DNA of 64,000 nucleotides from Ornithodoros turicata (GCF_037126465.1 NW_026999353.1:248001-312000); one strand, 5' to 3'. Shown: positions 10,720 to 21,463, counted from the first letter of the stretch. Notes: generated by a model not told the origin, from the letters alone. Made by a program: numbers and translations.

Positions 10720-11250
10720 TTACAGGGTCATGAGGTCGTCCGACAGGTCTAGTACGGCGTCGTCCATGGCTGAAGAGGGGGCAGGCGGCGGAGGAGGGGG
10801 AGGCCTGGTCTCCACCAGAAGTTCGGGTCTGAGCCGCCTGAGGGTGGAGAGGGCTGTTGTCACGTCGTTGGCTGTCCGGGCGGCCTCCGTTCGGGCCTGG
10901 TGAAGTGGGCCCCGGCGGTGTGTCGGACGGTGCAGTTCGGGGACCAAGCAGAGCGGGCATAGGATCCGCTTCTCCTCCGCAGTGAGGGGCTGTAGGGGAT
11001 CGGCCGGGTGGCGGTCGGTGAGCGTCAGACCGCGAAACGGAGCCGGAGTCTGTGTGGGGTCGTCCCCCCGGAGGGGCCTTGGCTGGTGAGCCCACCGTGT
11101 GCGGGATGCCCAGGAAACCGGCTGTCCGTGGGACACAACTGTCCAAGTGGCCACGGAGTGGTGCTGGGGTGGATCCGGATCCGGGCGGCTTCCGCGGGAA
11201 CGGGAGCGGGCAGGTGCACGGCGGGCGGGATGCTGCGGACGTCGTTGCAT
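10720..11250 (-). CDS. ORF3 of the young Gypsy element, function unknown
   Basis: 176-codon ORF between pol and the 3' LTR, ATG at 11250, 163 bp downstream of the pol stop. The product is Pro/Arg-rich. The middle has a Cys/His cluster (CPLC followed by three His, spacing C-x2-C-x5-H-x3-H-x5-H) that could bind zinc, then a helical stretch, a run of prolines near residue 150, and an acidic C-terminal tail. There is no signal peptide, membrane segment or furin-like site, so it does not look like an envelope protein. Expression would need splicing or internal initiation. An overlapping 247-codon frame (10550-11293) exists, but it reads through the LTR and is probably a shadow. Whether ORF3 is translated is uncertain; its open length and its exact fit to the polypurine tract argue for it. 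Confidence 0.5.
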   Translation of the reverse strand: MQRRPQHPARRAPARSRSRGSRPDPDPPQHHSVATWTVVSHGQPVSWASRTRWAHQPRPLRGDDPTQTPAPFRGLTLTDRHPADPLQPLTAEEKRILCPLCLVPELHRPTHRRGPLHQARTEAARTANDVTTALSTLRRLRPELLVETRPPPPPPPAPSSAMDDAVLDLSDDLMTL

Positions 11251-11412
11251 CTGAGAGGAGATGTAAAGGGAAGCGGTGAGAAGGCGGCCTCAAACCGTGG
11301 GCGCCTGAGAAGGCGTCCCCCCAAAACAGATAGCGGAAAACTGTGGAACAGAAATCACACTACTAAAGCACTAAATCACAAGCACTATGCTTAGCGATGG
11401 AGATAGTGGCAG

Positions 11413-14400
11413 CTACGTGCGCCGCCTGCGGGGACGCAAGTTGTAGCGGCTGGACGCAGGTCCGGGAACGGGATCCGGGTCCAGGTCTTGGAGGGAGGCA
11501 GGTTGCGAATCTGGCTCCTCTCCGTCAGGGTCTCGGAGATGGTAAGACTTCAAGTCCGAGATGTGAACCGGCCCAGTCTCTTCGCCGGTGTCGCAGCGAC
11601 GAAGCCTGTAAGTGAGGCCGGAGGAGCACGCACTTACCTCGAAGGGGCCATCCCACCTATCTGCGAGTGAAGCTGCAAAGCCTCGAGACGCATCACTTAG
11701 CGGGTGAGTCCGTCGAAAGACGAGGTCACCGACGCTGTAGGTGAGGTTCCGACGTCCACGGTTGTACTGGCGAGCCTGGTCCAACCTTGCGACGTCCAGG
11801 TTCTCCCGAGCCGTCCGGGCTGCATCGTCCAGTCGACTCCGGAGGTCCTCAGCAAACCTTGAATAAGGAGGCCGGGTAGCACCATCCCGGAGGCCCAGAG
11901 CATTCTCCACAGGAAAAGGGGCCTCTCGTCCCAAGTTCAGGAACGCCGGGGTGAATCCTGTAGACCTATTGACCGTCGTCCGCGTAGCGAACGCCAGCTC
12001 AGCCAGGCGAAGATCCCAATCACGGTGGTGCTGGCTAGTAAAAGCAACCAACATCATTTTCAGGTTCCGATTAACACGTTCGGTAATGTTAGCCTGAGGG
12101 TGATACGGGGAAGTCTTCTTATGCTGAATGCCTAAGACAGCGCAAGAATCTGAGAACACCTTACTTGTAAAGTAGGCTGCGTTGTCGGTGATCAGCTGTG
12201 CGGGAAACCCGAACCGGCAAAAGGTGTCGAGTAACTTTTCCCACACTCTCTGGGAAGTCAGTGTCCTGAGAGGAAACAGCTCAACCCATTTCGTGAAATG
12301 ATCAGTAACCACGAACAAATACTGGTTACCTCTAGGACTACGGGGAAATGGTCCCATCACATCACAAGCAACTATCTGCCAGGGTCTATTGCTCTGAACA
12401 GGCTGTAAGCGCCCAGGGGGTAAACCACCACGAGGTTTCGCTCTCTGGCATACGGGACAAGTACGAACATACTTTGTTACATCCTGCCTCATTCCTGGCC
12501 ATGTCGCAACACGACACAACTTTTGATAAGTTTTCCTGCCGCTGCTGTGACCTGCCAAGGCCGAGTCATGGAAGTATCGTATGAAAGACTTACGCAACTT
12601 CCGTGGCACCACGACTCTGAACGGGGATGAGCCGTCGTCCTCATCCGCCTGGGGTATGTATCTGAACAGGATGCCATCCTCGCCCAGCAGATAGGAGTCG
12701 TGCCGTCCGTCAGTCGTTCCGGTGTCCGCCGAGTCTTGCTCAGCTATCCACTGCGACACCCGCTGACAAAGGCCGTCCGCTCTCTGAGCGTCTAGGAGCT
12801 GCTCTCTGCTCACGACCGTGCCCCAAGACGAAGATACGTCTCGTGCCACCTGTGCTGCTGCCAGAAGTTGAGAAGGCGCCTCGGTGCCTTCCTCTTCCCC
12901 CTCCGGTAGAGGCGCGCGGGACAGCGCGTCTGCTACCACGTTTGTTGAGCCCCGCCTGTACTCCACGTTGAAGGAGTAGCCTTGTAGCATCAGGGCCCAC
13001 CTGGCAAGTCGTCCAGACGGGTTATGGAGCCGCTGCAGCCAAGAAAGTGCCTGGTGGTCAGTCTGGACAGTGAAGGTACTGCCGTCCAGGTAAAGGTCGA
13101 ACTTCCTGAAAGCGAAGATGATCGCCAAGCACTCCTTTTCCGTCACGGAGTAGTTCCGTTCTGCCGGATTCAGCGTGCGACTTGCAAAAGCCACTGGACA
13201 AAGAATAGCGTCATGCTCCTGCAAGAGAACTGCGCCAACACCATAATCGCTTGCATCTGTTTGCACAACAAATGGTTTGTTGAGGTCGGGCAGATAAAGC
13301 CTAGCCGTATCAGCGATTGCTTGTGATAGAGCTCGAAATGATTGTTCCTGCTCTTCTCCCCAATTCCAGCGCGTGTCCTTGCGCAACAACTGGTTAAGCG
13401 GCTGCGCTAGCTCGGCACAATTAGGAATGAATTGTCTGTAAAAACCAACCATACCTAGGAAGCGCTGCAAGGCTTTGACGTTACCGGGAACCGGAAAGTC
13501 CGTGATCGCCTTTAGCTTGTCGTCGTTAGGACGGATGGTCCCTCTGTCCACCACAAAGCCGAGGAGGCTGATCCTAGACGACGCCAGCTGCACCTTGCGG
13601 GGGTTGATCGTTATGCCCGCTTCGTTCATCCTTGCAAGGACGATTGATAGGTGTTCCAAGTGTTCCTGAAAATTTCTAGAAAACACTACGACATCATCCA
13701 TGTATGCCATTGCGAAATTGTACTTCGCATCTCCCAACACTGTATCCATCAACCGCTGGAAACTGGCGGGTGAATTAGACAGTCCGAAAGGCATTCGTAC
13801 AAATTCAAACAAACCTCTATGACATGTAAAGGCTGTTTTTGGGACATCCTCCGGGGCAACTTGGATTTGCAAAAACCCTCTACTACAATCAAGCGTTGAA
13901 AACACAGCTGCATTGCCCAGGGAATACATGATTGACTCAATGGACGGGAAGGGGTAAGAATCCCTTACAGTTACTGCGTTGAGTCGACGGTAGTCGACGC
14001 ATAACCTAGCCGTACCATCACGTTTCGGAGCCAGAACAACAGGAAATGCCCAAGGGCTCTGGGACCTTTGAACTGCACCGGTTTGGAGCATTTCGTCAAG
14101 AGCAGTGTCTAACAAAGCACGCTTATGCACACTCAATGGTCTGGGATTACAACGCCAGGGCCTAGCGTTACCGGTGTCTATGCTATGCTGTAACACAGAC
14201 GACTTACCCGGTTTTTCGGTAAAGATTCCGTCAAACTGCCGCAGTACTTGTTCAAGCTGACGGCGTTGCTCCTCGGGACCATGGAATGACCCCAAGACAG
14301 TCGGCAGCCCAGACATTTCAACGGACGCTGCCACAGCTTGCTGTGCTGTGCAGTGTTCCCGTGCTGCGGCGAAGCGGAAAAATCCCGACGAGCCGTGGTA

Positions 14401-14892
14401 CACGTATCCTCCATTGGGCAGGTCCAGCACCAATTTCTGCCGGATGATGAAGTCTCTGCCCAGGATAACAGGAACTGCCAGGCCAGGAAGGTGCACGAAG
14501 CGCTGCTTTCGTCGTCTCCCATCCAAACGTACCCAGAGCACAACTGCAGCCTGTGCTGGAACGGCGTCATTGGAAGCAAGACGAAGAGTGACATCTGTGG
14601 ATTGCAATTCCACATGCCGCGATACGCAATGCTCGTAAACACTATCCCCGATAAGGGAAAGCGTAGCTCCCGTGTCGATAAGGGCGATGTAATCTTTACC
14701 CAAAATTCGAACGGCGATGTTTGGTTCCTTATCCTCGATGTAATCTCGGACAGAAAAAGCAAGAGGAGCCAAAGCATCTCTTTGCGTTATCTTACCGCTT
14801 GCAAAGCTAGTTTTTGACTGATCAGGGCCACGGATAGTAACCGTCTGCTCGCTTTCTTCGCAACTTGCCGACGTCGTTGAGCGAGCATTCAT
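11413..14892 (-). CDS. pol: Gypsy pol polyprotein (protease-RT-RNase H-integrase)
   Basis: 1159 residues counted from the ATG at 14892. The aspartic protease has ALIDTGATLSLIG (active-site DTG at 73-75). The reverse transcriptase has the catalytic box YMDD at 397-400, with VDYRRLNA and RMPFGLSNSP upstream. The RNase H starts near VVQTDASDYGVGAVL (542). The integrase has an H-H-C-C finger (H775, H782, C812, C815) and DD35E residues D843, D902 and E937 (PQANITERVN). The C-terminus is Arg-rich. No stop or frameshift interrupts it. The pol frame is open for 11 codons upstream of its ATG, overlapping gag in the -1 frame and containing a GGGAAAC slippery site, so it is probably made as a Gag-Pol fusion. 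The gag stop and pol ATG also overlap as ATGA, leaving termination-reinitiation as an alternative. Confidence 0.93.
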   Translation of the reverse strand: MNARSTTSASCEESEQTVTIRGPDQSKTSFASGKITQRDALAPLAFSVRDYIEDKEPNIAVRILGKDYIALIDTGATLSLIGDSVYEHCVSRHVELQSTDVTLRLASNDAVPAQAAVVLWVRLDGRRRKQRFVHLPGLAVPVILGRDFIIRQKLVLDLPNGGYVYHGSSGFFRFAAAREHCTAQQAVAASVEMSGLPTVLGSFHGPEEQRRQLEQVLRQFDGIFTEKPGKSSVLQHSIDTGNARPWRCNPRPLSVHKRALLDTALDEMLQTGAVQRSQSPWAFPVVLAPKRDGTARLCVDYRRLNAVTVRDSYPFPSIESIMYSLGNAAVFSTLDCSRGFLQIQVAPEDVPKTAFTCHRGLFEFVRMPFGLSNSPASFQRLMDTVLGDAKYNFAMAYMDDVVVFSRNFQEHLEHLSIVLARMNEAGITINPRKVQLASSRISLLGFVVDRGTIRPNDDKLKAITDFPVPGNVKALQRFLGMVGFYRQFIPNCAELAQPLNQLLRKDTRWNWGEEQEQSFRALSQAIADTARLYLPDLNKPFVVQTDASDYGVGAVLLQEHDAILCPVAFASRTLNPAERNYSVTEKECLAIIFAFRKFDLYLDGSTFTVQTDHQALSWLQRLHNPSGRLARWALMLQGYSFNVEYRRGSTNVVADALSRAPLPEGEEEGTEAPSQLLAAAQVARDVSSSWGTVVSREQLLDAQRADGLCQRVSQWIAEQDSADTGTTDGRHDSYLLGEDGILFRYIPQADEDDGSSPFRVVVPRKLRKSFIRYFHDSALAGHSSGRKTYQKLCRVATWPGMRQDVTKYVRTCPVCQRAKPRGGLPPGRLQPVQSNRPWQIVACDVMGPFPRSPRGNQYLFVVTDHFTKWVELFPLRTLTSQRVWEKLLDTFCRFGFPAQLITDNAAYFTSKVFSDSCAVLGIQHKKTSPYHPQANITERVNRNLKMMLVAFTSQHHRDWDLRLAELAFATRTTVNRSTGFTPAFLNLGREAPFPVENALGLRDGATRPPYSRFAEDLRSRLDDAARTARENLDVARLDQARQYNRGRRNLTYSVGDLVFRRTHPLSDASRGFAASLADRWDGPFEVSACSSGLTYRLRRCDTGEETGPVHISDLKSYHLRDPDGEEPDSQPASLQDLDPDPVPGPASSRYNLRPRRRRT

Positions 14893-14916
14893 GGACGCCG
14901 GCTGCGACCGTTTCCC
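14867..14916 (-). promoter_or_regulatory. Predicted -1 ribosomal frameshift signal at the gag-pol overlap
   Basis: On the minus strand the heptamer GGGAAAC (14916-14910) is in the gag frame as G GGA AAC, the canonical X XXY YYZ form. Slipping back by one enters exactly the frame that runs into pol. After a 7-nt spacer comes GCCGGCGTC (14902-14894), which can pair with GACGTCGGC (14875-14867) as a 9-bp stem with one G-U pair; the loop contains the gag stop and pol ATG. Site, frame, spacer and stem all fit known signals, but no folding software was run. Confidence 0.75.
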
Positions 14917-15947
14917 GATGGCACATTACGGGTGTTTGGTCTTTGTCGCGGGCATTCCCGACGAAAATGGTCAGGGCTGCCGCAATTCCAACAGCCGGTA
15001 GGCGCTCGTGGCTGCGGGGGCGCAGGATGATGCCGCTCCCGCTGCCGTGGGGTTTCGCTAGCTGAAAGGCCAGGTTGACCGCGACTTCGGGGCGGGACGG
15101 GTCTGTCAAGGCTCGTTCCTGCGGGGATCGTCCTCTGGTCATAGAGGAACGGATCTAGGGCTCGGTGGGATGACTCCGCATTGTCTGAATTACGGGGGTT
15201 GTCACCCAAACCTGTTGCATACAGGCGTTCGACCGAGGCGGCTCCTCCCGACCACGCGCAGCGCGGTTCCAACGCTAGCTCCGGGGGCGGAGGGGGCCCG
15301 TATTGAAGCTCTGCCAGGAGGTCGCCTTGTATTGAACGAGCGTCCTGGGCCAACGCCTCAAGGGTTTCAAAGCGATGGGCTCTTAAGTAGGGCCGGAAGC
15401 GCGGGTGGCACTGACGGATCGCCCGTGCGACACGCTGCTCTTCCGTAGCAGTGGGATCCGCTCTGCTGTACAGATCCTGCAATGCCCGAACGAATTCAGA
15501 TAAGCTTTCCTCAGGATGTTGAGTACGCTTATGTAATTCCTCTAGGACACGGTATTCGTAATCCGGGGGAAGGAATTCGTTTTTGAACCGCTCCTGGAAG
15601 TCCTGCAAGGACGTAAACTCCGGTTGCAACCGAAGCCAGCGGGCGGCGTCTCCGACCAAAGCAACCTGCAGGATGCGTTGGATTAGGACTTCGTCCGAAA
15701 TTCCCATACCCGTCTGATAGGCGGTGAGGTCATCCAGGAAATCGGCAACAGACTTCTTATCGGTGTAACCTGAGAAGGTAGGCACCGGTAAGTTGAGTCG
15801 TAGAGGTGCTTGTGCCTGCGGCGGCGAAACCGACCAGGCATCCAGGCGTTGAACCACCAACGAGCACAACTCCGTCATGCGTGACAGGAGTTCTGCTGTT
15901 GTGATGGCGTCTGACTGCGGCGCGGGCACCTTCGCCTTGTCAGCCAT
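14889..15947 (-). CDS. gag: Gypsy gag with one zinc knuckle
   Basis: The open frame extends upstream to 16016, but the first ATG is at 15947 (MADKAKVPAPQ), giving 352 residues. The central part has the usual Ty3/Gypsy capsid pattern (PTFSGYTDKKSVADFLDDL, then ARWLRLQP, then ESLSEFVRALQDLY). The C-terminus carries one CCHC knuckle, CWNCGSPDHFRREC, for RNA binding. The stop TGA at 14889-14891 overlaps the pol ATG. The frame is intact. Confidence 0.88.
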   Translation of the reverse strand: MADKAKVPAPQSDAITTAELLSRMTELCSLVVQRLDAWSVSPPQAQAPLRLNLPVPTFSGYTDKKSVADFLDDLTAYQTGMGISDEVLIQRILQVALVGDAARWLRLQPEFTSLQDFQERFKNEFLPPDYEYRVLEELHKRTQHPEESLSEFVRALQDLYSRADPTATEEQRVARAIRQCHPRFRPYLRAHRFETLEALAQDARSIQGDLLAELQYGPPPPPELALEPRCAWSGGAASVERLYATGLGDNPRNSDNAESSHRALDPFLYDQRTIPAGTSLDRPVPPRSRGQPGLSASETPRQRERHHPAPPQPRAPTGCWNCGSPDHFRRECPRQRPNTRNVPSGNGRSRRP

Positions 15948-16128
15948 CAGCTCCGAGGGCTCGTCCACCGGGTGGGAGCTGAAAAACTCAAAGAAACACA
16001 CGAAAAACGCACACACAAAAAAACAACGGCAAAAAAACTAAGAGCAAAAACTGTAAACTACAACAACTACTAACTACACAAAGTCACAGTGCCGCGTGTT
16101 CCCCGCCACGGGACGAACGAGCTCGAAC

Positions 16129-16146
16129 CCCAAACGTTGGGCGCCA
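16129..16146 (-). other. Primer-binding site, tRNA-Lys(CTT)-like
   Basis: Two bases after the 5' LTR the minus strand reads TGGCGCCCAACGT, complementary to the 3' end (ACGTTGGGCGCCA) expected for arthropod tRNA-Lys(CTT). About 13 bases match; the tRNA assignment is from memory. Confidence 0.7.
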
Positions 16147-16148
16147 GT

Positions 16149-16407
16149 TGTGGAAACCTAAGTTCCCACAACCTCGGGGCGTCAGCCCGTCCGTTCCGTG
16201 CGCGAAGGAACAAGCAGCACAACAGAAATTCAAACAGACATACCAGGTTTATTTCACGTTCAGACAGCTTGCACCCAGCAAAAACCGCACAACGAAAAAG
16301 GGTCTTATCCAGCGGATCACCGCTTTTATCCCTCTGCGTGGGGTACGCCCCCCTGGAGCACGGCTGCCCCCTATCGCCGTAACCCGTGGCGCTCTCTTAT
16401 CGCCACA
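16149..16407 (-). repeat. 5' LTR of the young Gypsy element
   Basis: 259 bp, same as 10450-10708. Target duplication AAAC follows at 16408-16411. Confidence 0.92.
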
Positions 16408-18053
16408 AAACGTCTCTGGAGGGTAATGTGCGGTGCTTTAACTCGTATATGTAATCAATGCTTGTCGCGAGGAGCGTTCTGCTCCACAATGCAGAGTCGC
16501 ATAACTGTCCTTCTCTGCAAGGACGCGCGTCAAGAAAGCAGGACCCGGACGCGTATCGCCCCATGACACTTCGGCTTGCGGCTACAAAATTCTAGTCCAG
16601 GGACTTCTCCTAAGTGTTTCGCCGCTGTTGGAGAAGGTCTGGCACCCATGTCAAGCCTATTCGGTCCCTGGCAGGTCATCAATCCTCCACAGGGTGGCTA
16701 TTCGTGACGCGATCCAGTGGTTAAACCTGAGACAGCTAACAGGTGTGTTAGCCTCGTTCGACCAGGCACAAGCTTTTGACAGAGTGCGTCATTCGTATCT
16801 GTTTTCCATGCTTACAGCTTACGGTTCCCATGAAGCGTGGATTGGCTTTGTGGAAGTGTTGTACCTTGGTGCAAAAAGCCTGGTCTCCGTTGCTGGTGGT
16901 CTATCGCGTCCTATTGGGATTACGCGCGATGTACGGCAGGGTTGTCCCCTTTCTCCTGTATTCAACCCGCTCCTGGTACGTTTAAGCTCCCTCTATGTCC
17001 TTCTTAGGTTGCCCGGTGGTTGCCCCCCCCCCCCCTCCTGTTTTTGCGTATGAGGATGATATATTTGTCATGCTACCAGGGCAAACTTGCCTTGAACCTG
17101 TGCTGAAGGCTTTCGACGATTAAGGTAAAGTGTCTGGCGCACAACTAAACAGGTCTAAGCGCGGTGCCCTCTACATTAATGCGCCACCTTCCCGCGTTGC
17201 CCCTACGGCGTACCCTCGAAAACTCTAGTCAAAATCCTCGGTGTTGTCTTCGATGGTAGTGCGGTATCTCCTGTAAACTGCCCTAGGGTGCTTAAACGTT
17301 CCTCCGTGTTCTCCGTGAACTCAAATCTGTAGACCTGCCCCTCACTTTCCGTGCCCCCTTACTGTCCTCTAGGTGCTACAGCCGTCGCTGGTTCCTCGCC
17401 GCTGTATGTCTGCCATGTGCAGTCATTCGAGTCGTCATAACTCGCAACTCATTCCGTTTCCTGTGGCCTGGCCTAGAGCGAAAGGAACTTTGCCATTCAC
17501 ATGTGTACTGCGCCTGTGACCTGCTCCCAGCCTCGGAAACAAGTCTGCTTGCGCTGATATCATATATCGACAAAAACCAGCCTGACTTCTTCGGGACTCC
17601 TCATTCGGCGGCGATCGTGGCCCGAACCAATGTCTTGCTGTTACGATTCTAGGCTGTATAAGTCACACTGCAGACGGCGTAGACAGGACCACACCTGGTC
17701 CTACAGCGAAAGGAACTTTGCCATTCACGTGTGCACTGGCTCTGTGACCTGCTCCCAGCCTCGGAAACACGTCTTCTTGCGCTGATATCGTACACCGATA
17801 AAAACCTACCTGACTTCTTCGGGAGTCTGCAGTCGGCGGCGATCGTGACCCGAACCGTTTTGCTATTACGATTCTAGGTTATATATGTCACTCTGCTGAG
17901 TTACACTGCAGACAGCGTAGACAGGAACGCATCTGGACCTACAGCGAAATTAACTTTGCGTTGTGAAGTGCGACTGTGATATTTGGAACATCTCCCCCTT
18001 TGTTGATCGATTTATTTGCACGAATTTTCATGCAATCAATCAATCAATCAATA
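16408..18053 (+). pseudogene. Tx1/L1-like LINE, downstream fragment (RT and 3' end)
   Basis: Continues the LINE interrupted at 10449. It shows NQCLSRGAFCSTM and CKDARQ (about 16460-16530), then IQWLNLRQLTGVLASFDQAQAFDRVRHSYLF (16710-16802), DVRQGCPLSP (about 16928-16957) and a YEDDIFVMLP block at about 17050 in place of the usual YADD. Stops and shifts break the frame, so the RT is dead. The 3' end has a tandemly duplicated segment and an (AATC)n tail at 18033-18052, a common LINE 3' terminus. Confidence 0.75.
17470..17960 (+). repeat. Tandem duplication of about 235 bp in the LINE 3' end
   Basis: The block AGCGAAAGGAACTTTGCCATTCAC begins near 17476 and 17707, and a partial third start lies near 17944. 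Copies share most bases (GCTCCCAGCCTCGGAAAC, ACTTCTTCGGGA, GGCGGCGATCGTG). They differ by scattered substitutions and small indels. Confidence 0.75.
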
Positions 18054-18055
18054 TC

Positions 18056-21000
18056 ACGAAAGACTGGGTGGTCTAAAGTTCTGTTTTACTTTGTTGCAAC
18101 CAGTGTTCTTCGTCATCATTACTATTATTATTCAAAGCAGCTTCACGCCTTCAAGCGATTCAGGCTTACTCTGCATTGCTTGGTCTACAGACGGGACCCG
18201 CTCGCTGTAATTCCTTCCTTTCCTAAGGACTTGTTTGCCTAAGAATATGCTTAACGCAAGAATTTATGCTTTATGAGGTATACAATGTCGAGCTCGTCGT
18301 AAATCTGAACATTTAGCATTAACACGCACCATGCCTACAGAAAGTCAACTGCAGCGTATTCTAGAAGAGTATTGTCCACATCGTATATATTTCTGATAAC
18401 TGTTTGTTGTTTAACACATTTACTGTTCAACCATGTTTCGAATTCGAATACTGTGCAATACATCCATAACCCCGAGACTGACGGACACAATCCAACGACA
18501 CCAGTTCGCCTTCGTCATTGTCACCTTATATTATTGTGTTACATAAGTCTGAAGTCACGAGTTGAGGTAACTGGAAAGAATCAAGAAGCCCCAGTAGTCA
18601 CGTAGCATGCCCTATATTTTGCAATTACCAGAACGACAAGTAATTGATACTATTTCGAATAAACTGATTTTTGATCTTCTGGGAGAAACCTGCTTTCTTC
18701 ATGAAAGAACTATTCCATTTGCCAGCTGGACAGGCTGTGCAGGCTCCACTAAGGGTGTGGACACTATGCTCGAGCAGCTGAAATGTCCACATTTAGCTCA
18801 CACAGTACAATAAAACTAAAATACATAAGACCTAACATCTACATACACATATTATATGCTACACATGCATAATTTTTATGCATATGCACACACAGGATGT
18901 ATTCTATTGCACACTGTCACTCAGCTCAACTAACAACTGTATTGGCACAAGTGTTGCCAGCAAATAAGGGCCGAAGTAGCTGCACAAGGTTTACAGGATT
19001 CCCAGAACACACTGAACTGGTTGAACACAGCAGTACCCCAGTGATATGGGAATGGTTGGTAATGTTCTTTCTTGGTAACGTGAAACAAAGTGCATAATTG
19101 TAGCAAGAACAAATCTCACGAGGACGTTCATCATGTGCATCAAACGTAGGTTCCTTCAATTTAGAGGTGACCTGCAGAGCACTTGCTGGAGTTGTTCTGG
19201 CCTTGTTACCCTGGTGAAAGACTTCAGCTGCCATACACATGGGCTTCCCTGGTTTGAGAAAAGGAAATGAATAACACAGAATGCAACTCAAGTTCCGGTG
19301 AATACAAATCGATGTAGTCCACCTGAGTAATGATTATAACATAAGGAACAAAAGTCCGCAGCTCTTAAAAGCACCTTAGCTTATTCAGGTATAAACAAGG
19401 AAATGTCCCCTTCAATATCATATCATATGTTAAACTGATATGATTGTGCATATGATCAGGTGAACTGAAATAAATCATAAAAAAAAAACTTGTGACGAAT
19501 ACACAGAGCCTGGATGGGAGGCAAGATAATGCTGCAAAGAGGAATATGGAAGGGGGCTGCATATCATTTGTTCAGTCTGAATAGAAGGTTGCAGCTCTTG
19601 GCCATGCTGTCTCAACTCAGGGGTTTCCCGCTCTGCTGAGAAAATTACCTCTAAACATGAAAGCACATAAGTGAAGGGAAAAGCACGCTTGCATATGTTC
19701 AATATGTTTAAGCATGGTTTCTAAGGTCATGCTAAACGAAGTCTATTTCTATCAACAGTGCATCACCTGAGTTTGGTGACGAGATTCGGTAACTTCCATT
19801 TTGTCTTTTTTCTACACTTCCCGCCTCTCTCTTATGTATGCCCCAAGCGACAACAAGGTTCCAACCTCGTTAGCCCCAATAACGAGAAATACTCACACTT
19901 TTGCGCCTTTAACCGGTGTGGACAGGTGATGGCACGACACCTTTATTCAAACGACACTGAGCTCGGTATCCAATACGTTGAAGAGCTTAACCATCTCTTT
20001 CGTAATCGCAATCATGGAAATATTCGCTACAAACACCGACAGTCGATGGCACTGCGCCTTCTTTAATCCTCTGGCGATCCAATTGCTTCCTGGCACCAAA
20101 AGCTGTCCGTCTCGTCACTGAGAAGCATATGACGCTGGATGCTCGGCGGATATTGACGTGAATTCGGGCAACCAACTACCCAACATCGTCTCAATATGTC
20201 GGCAAAAACCACAGGATGCGACTGCCATAGACTGCGACCATCGCGCGGAAGCTGGCGTCATGTAGAATTCCATTCCCGATGAACGCATAGGCCGGATCCT
20301 ACGGCGCATGCTGCTGGCGGGACCACGACACGTCACGATGACGTGTCGCGGACCCGATCGTGGTTTGCGTCAAGCAGGTCCCCCAAACTCACCTCGGAAA
20401 AGCGTGCAACGAAGAAGGCCGCCACTAGATACCCCACTGTTGCCGTTCCGGATTACTTCAGCGCGCTAAGTTTAGCGGCAAAATGTTTTTGTTGTTTCTG
20501 CGAATGAATCTAGTCTTTATATGTCCAAATAAAACGCGTATAACAACTTTCTTTGTCGTGTTTCACTTTTTGGTCCCGTTTTTAAACGTGTTGAGCGATC
20601 GGAAGGATCTAGTGCACGGCTGCGTGCATCACATAGCGTACCTGTCGTACCAGGCGCCGCAGGCGCTGCAGTCGTCCATTTCTCCTTCGGTGACTTGGCC
20701 TGGCTTGGATTGTGCTTCAACTGGATCTTTAGCGCGCTACAATCCACGCAAGCCAACGTCTGGTAACAATGGGGTATCTAAGGGCGGCCTCCGGCATTGC
20801 ACGCATCGGGATAGGAACAAATACATGGGAAAATGGCGACCTTGGGGGACCTGGCGTCAAGTTACTCTCGGCGTCTTCGTGCGGCAGCTCGACACGGCGT
20901 GGCGCCAGCTGTACTGCCTTCGCGGCTCTGTTCAAATTCGCACCCGAAAAAGACTCCTCGCATGACGAAGGTAAAATTCAGGTTCTAGACTCAGAAAATT

Positions 21001-21463
21001 GTTTTCTTTGTGATGAAAACGAGAGAACTATCAAAATATCATTTCATAGTTCCTTTAAGAGACTCACGATGGTGGTGGTGGCGGTGGTGGTGAAAGGGCA
21101 CGCCCTTGTCGGCCTCAGAGCGGCGATTCGCCCTGCCACAGCAAACGTGCCACCAGCGAATTACAGCGCTGTCAACAGAATGCGTTGCACGGGCTTTTAG
21201 ATTTCCAATACATGGGCCCTATTGAGATATTAACAGGTGAAGCCTGCTTTATGTTTTGCCTGGAATCCTTGCGCATGGTACAACCTGCATCCGCCTATTG
21301 TTTCCATTGGCACATTGGCCTCCACCATGCGCAAGGACACTAATCTAGGCGACAAACCAAGACTTGACGTGGCGTCCCGCTGTACACTCTCGTTTGTTTA
21401 ATTATCGCGGCGCCGGTTCAGTAGGGAGGTTAGATGGATTGCGAGGGATCTAGCAGATTGGAA
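18056..21463. other. No gene recognised
   Basis: About 3.4 kb with only short ORFs on both strands. The longest, on the minus strand at 18926-19291 (121 codons) and on the plus strand at 20483-20965 (160 codons), have non-ATG starts or no recognisable motif. A (GGT)n-rich patch lies at 21069-21092. The first 150 bp may include the rest of the split Gypsy LTR. Confidence 0.4.

Larger units (their letters stand above)
10450..16407 (-). mobile_element. Young, complete Gypsy LTR retrotransposon
   Basis: 5958-bp element transcribed on the minus strand, bounded by two 259-bp LTRs (TGTGG...CCACA) that I find identical on side-by-side reading, and by a 4-bp direct repeat AAAC (10446-10449 and 16408-16411). 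Order on its own strand: 5' LTR, tRNA-Lys-like primer site, gag, pol (protease, RT, RNase H, integrase), a third ORF, polypurine tract, 3' LTR. Gag and pol have no internal stop. It sits inside a LINE, which sits inside an older Gypsy LTR. The identical LTRs and open frames imply recent insertion and possible activity. Confidence 0.92.

Noticed and set aside
18926..19291. 121-codon minus-strand ORF with Cys residues
   Set aside because: Starts with a non-ATG codon, no recognised domain, no splice support.
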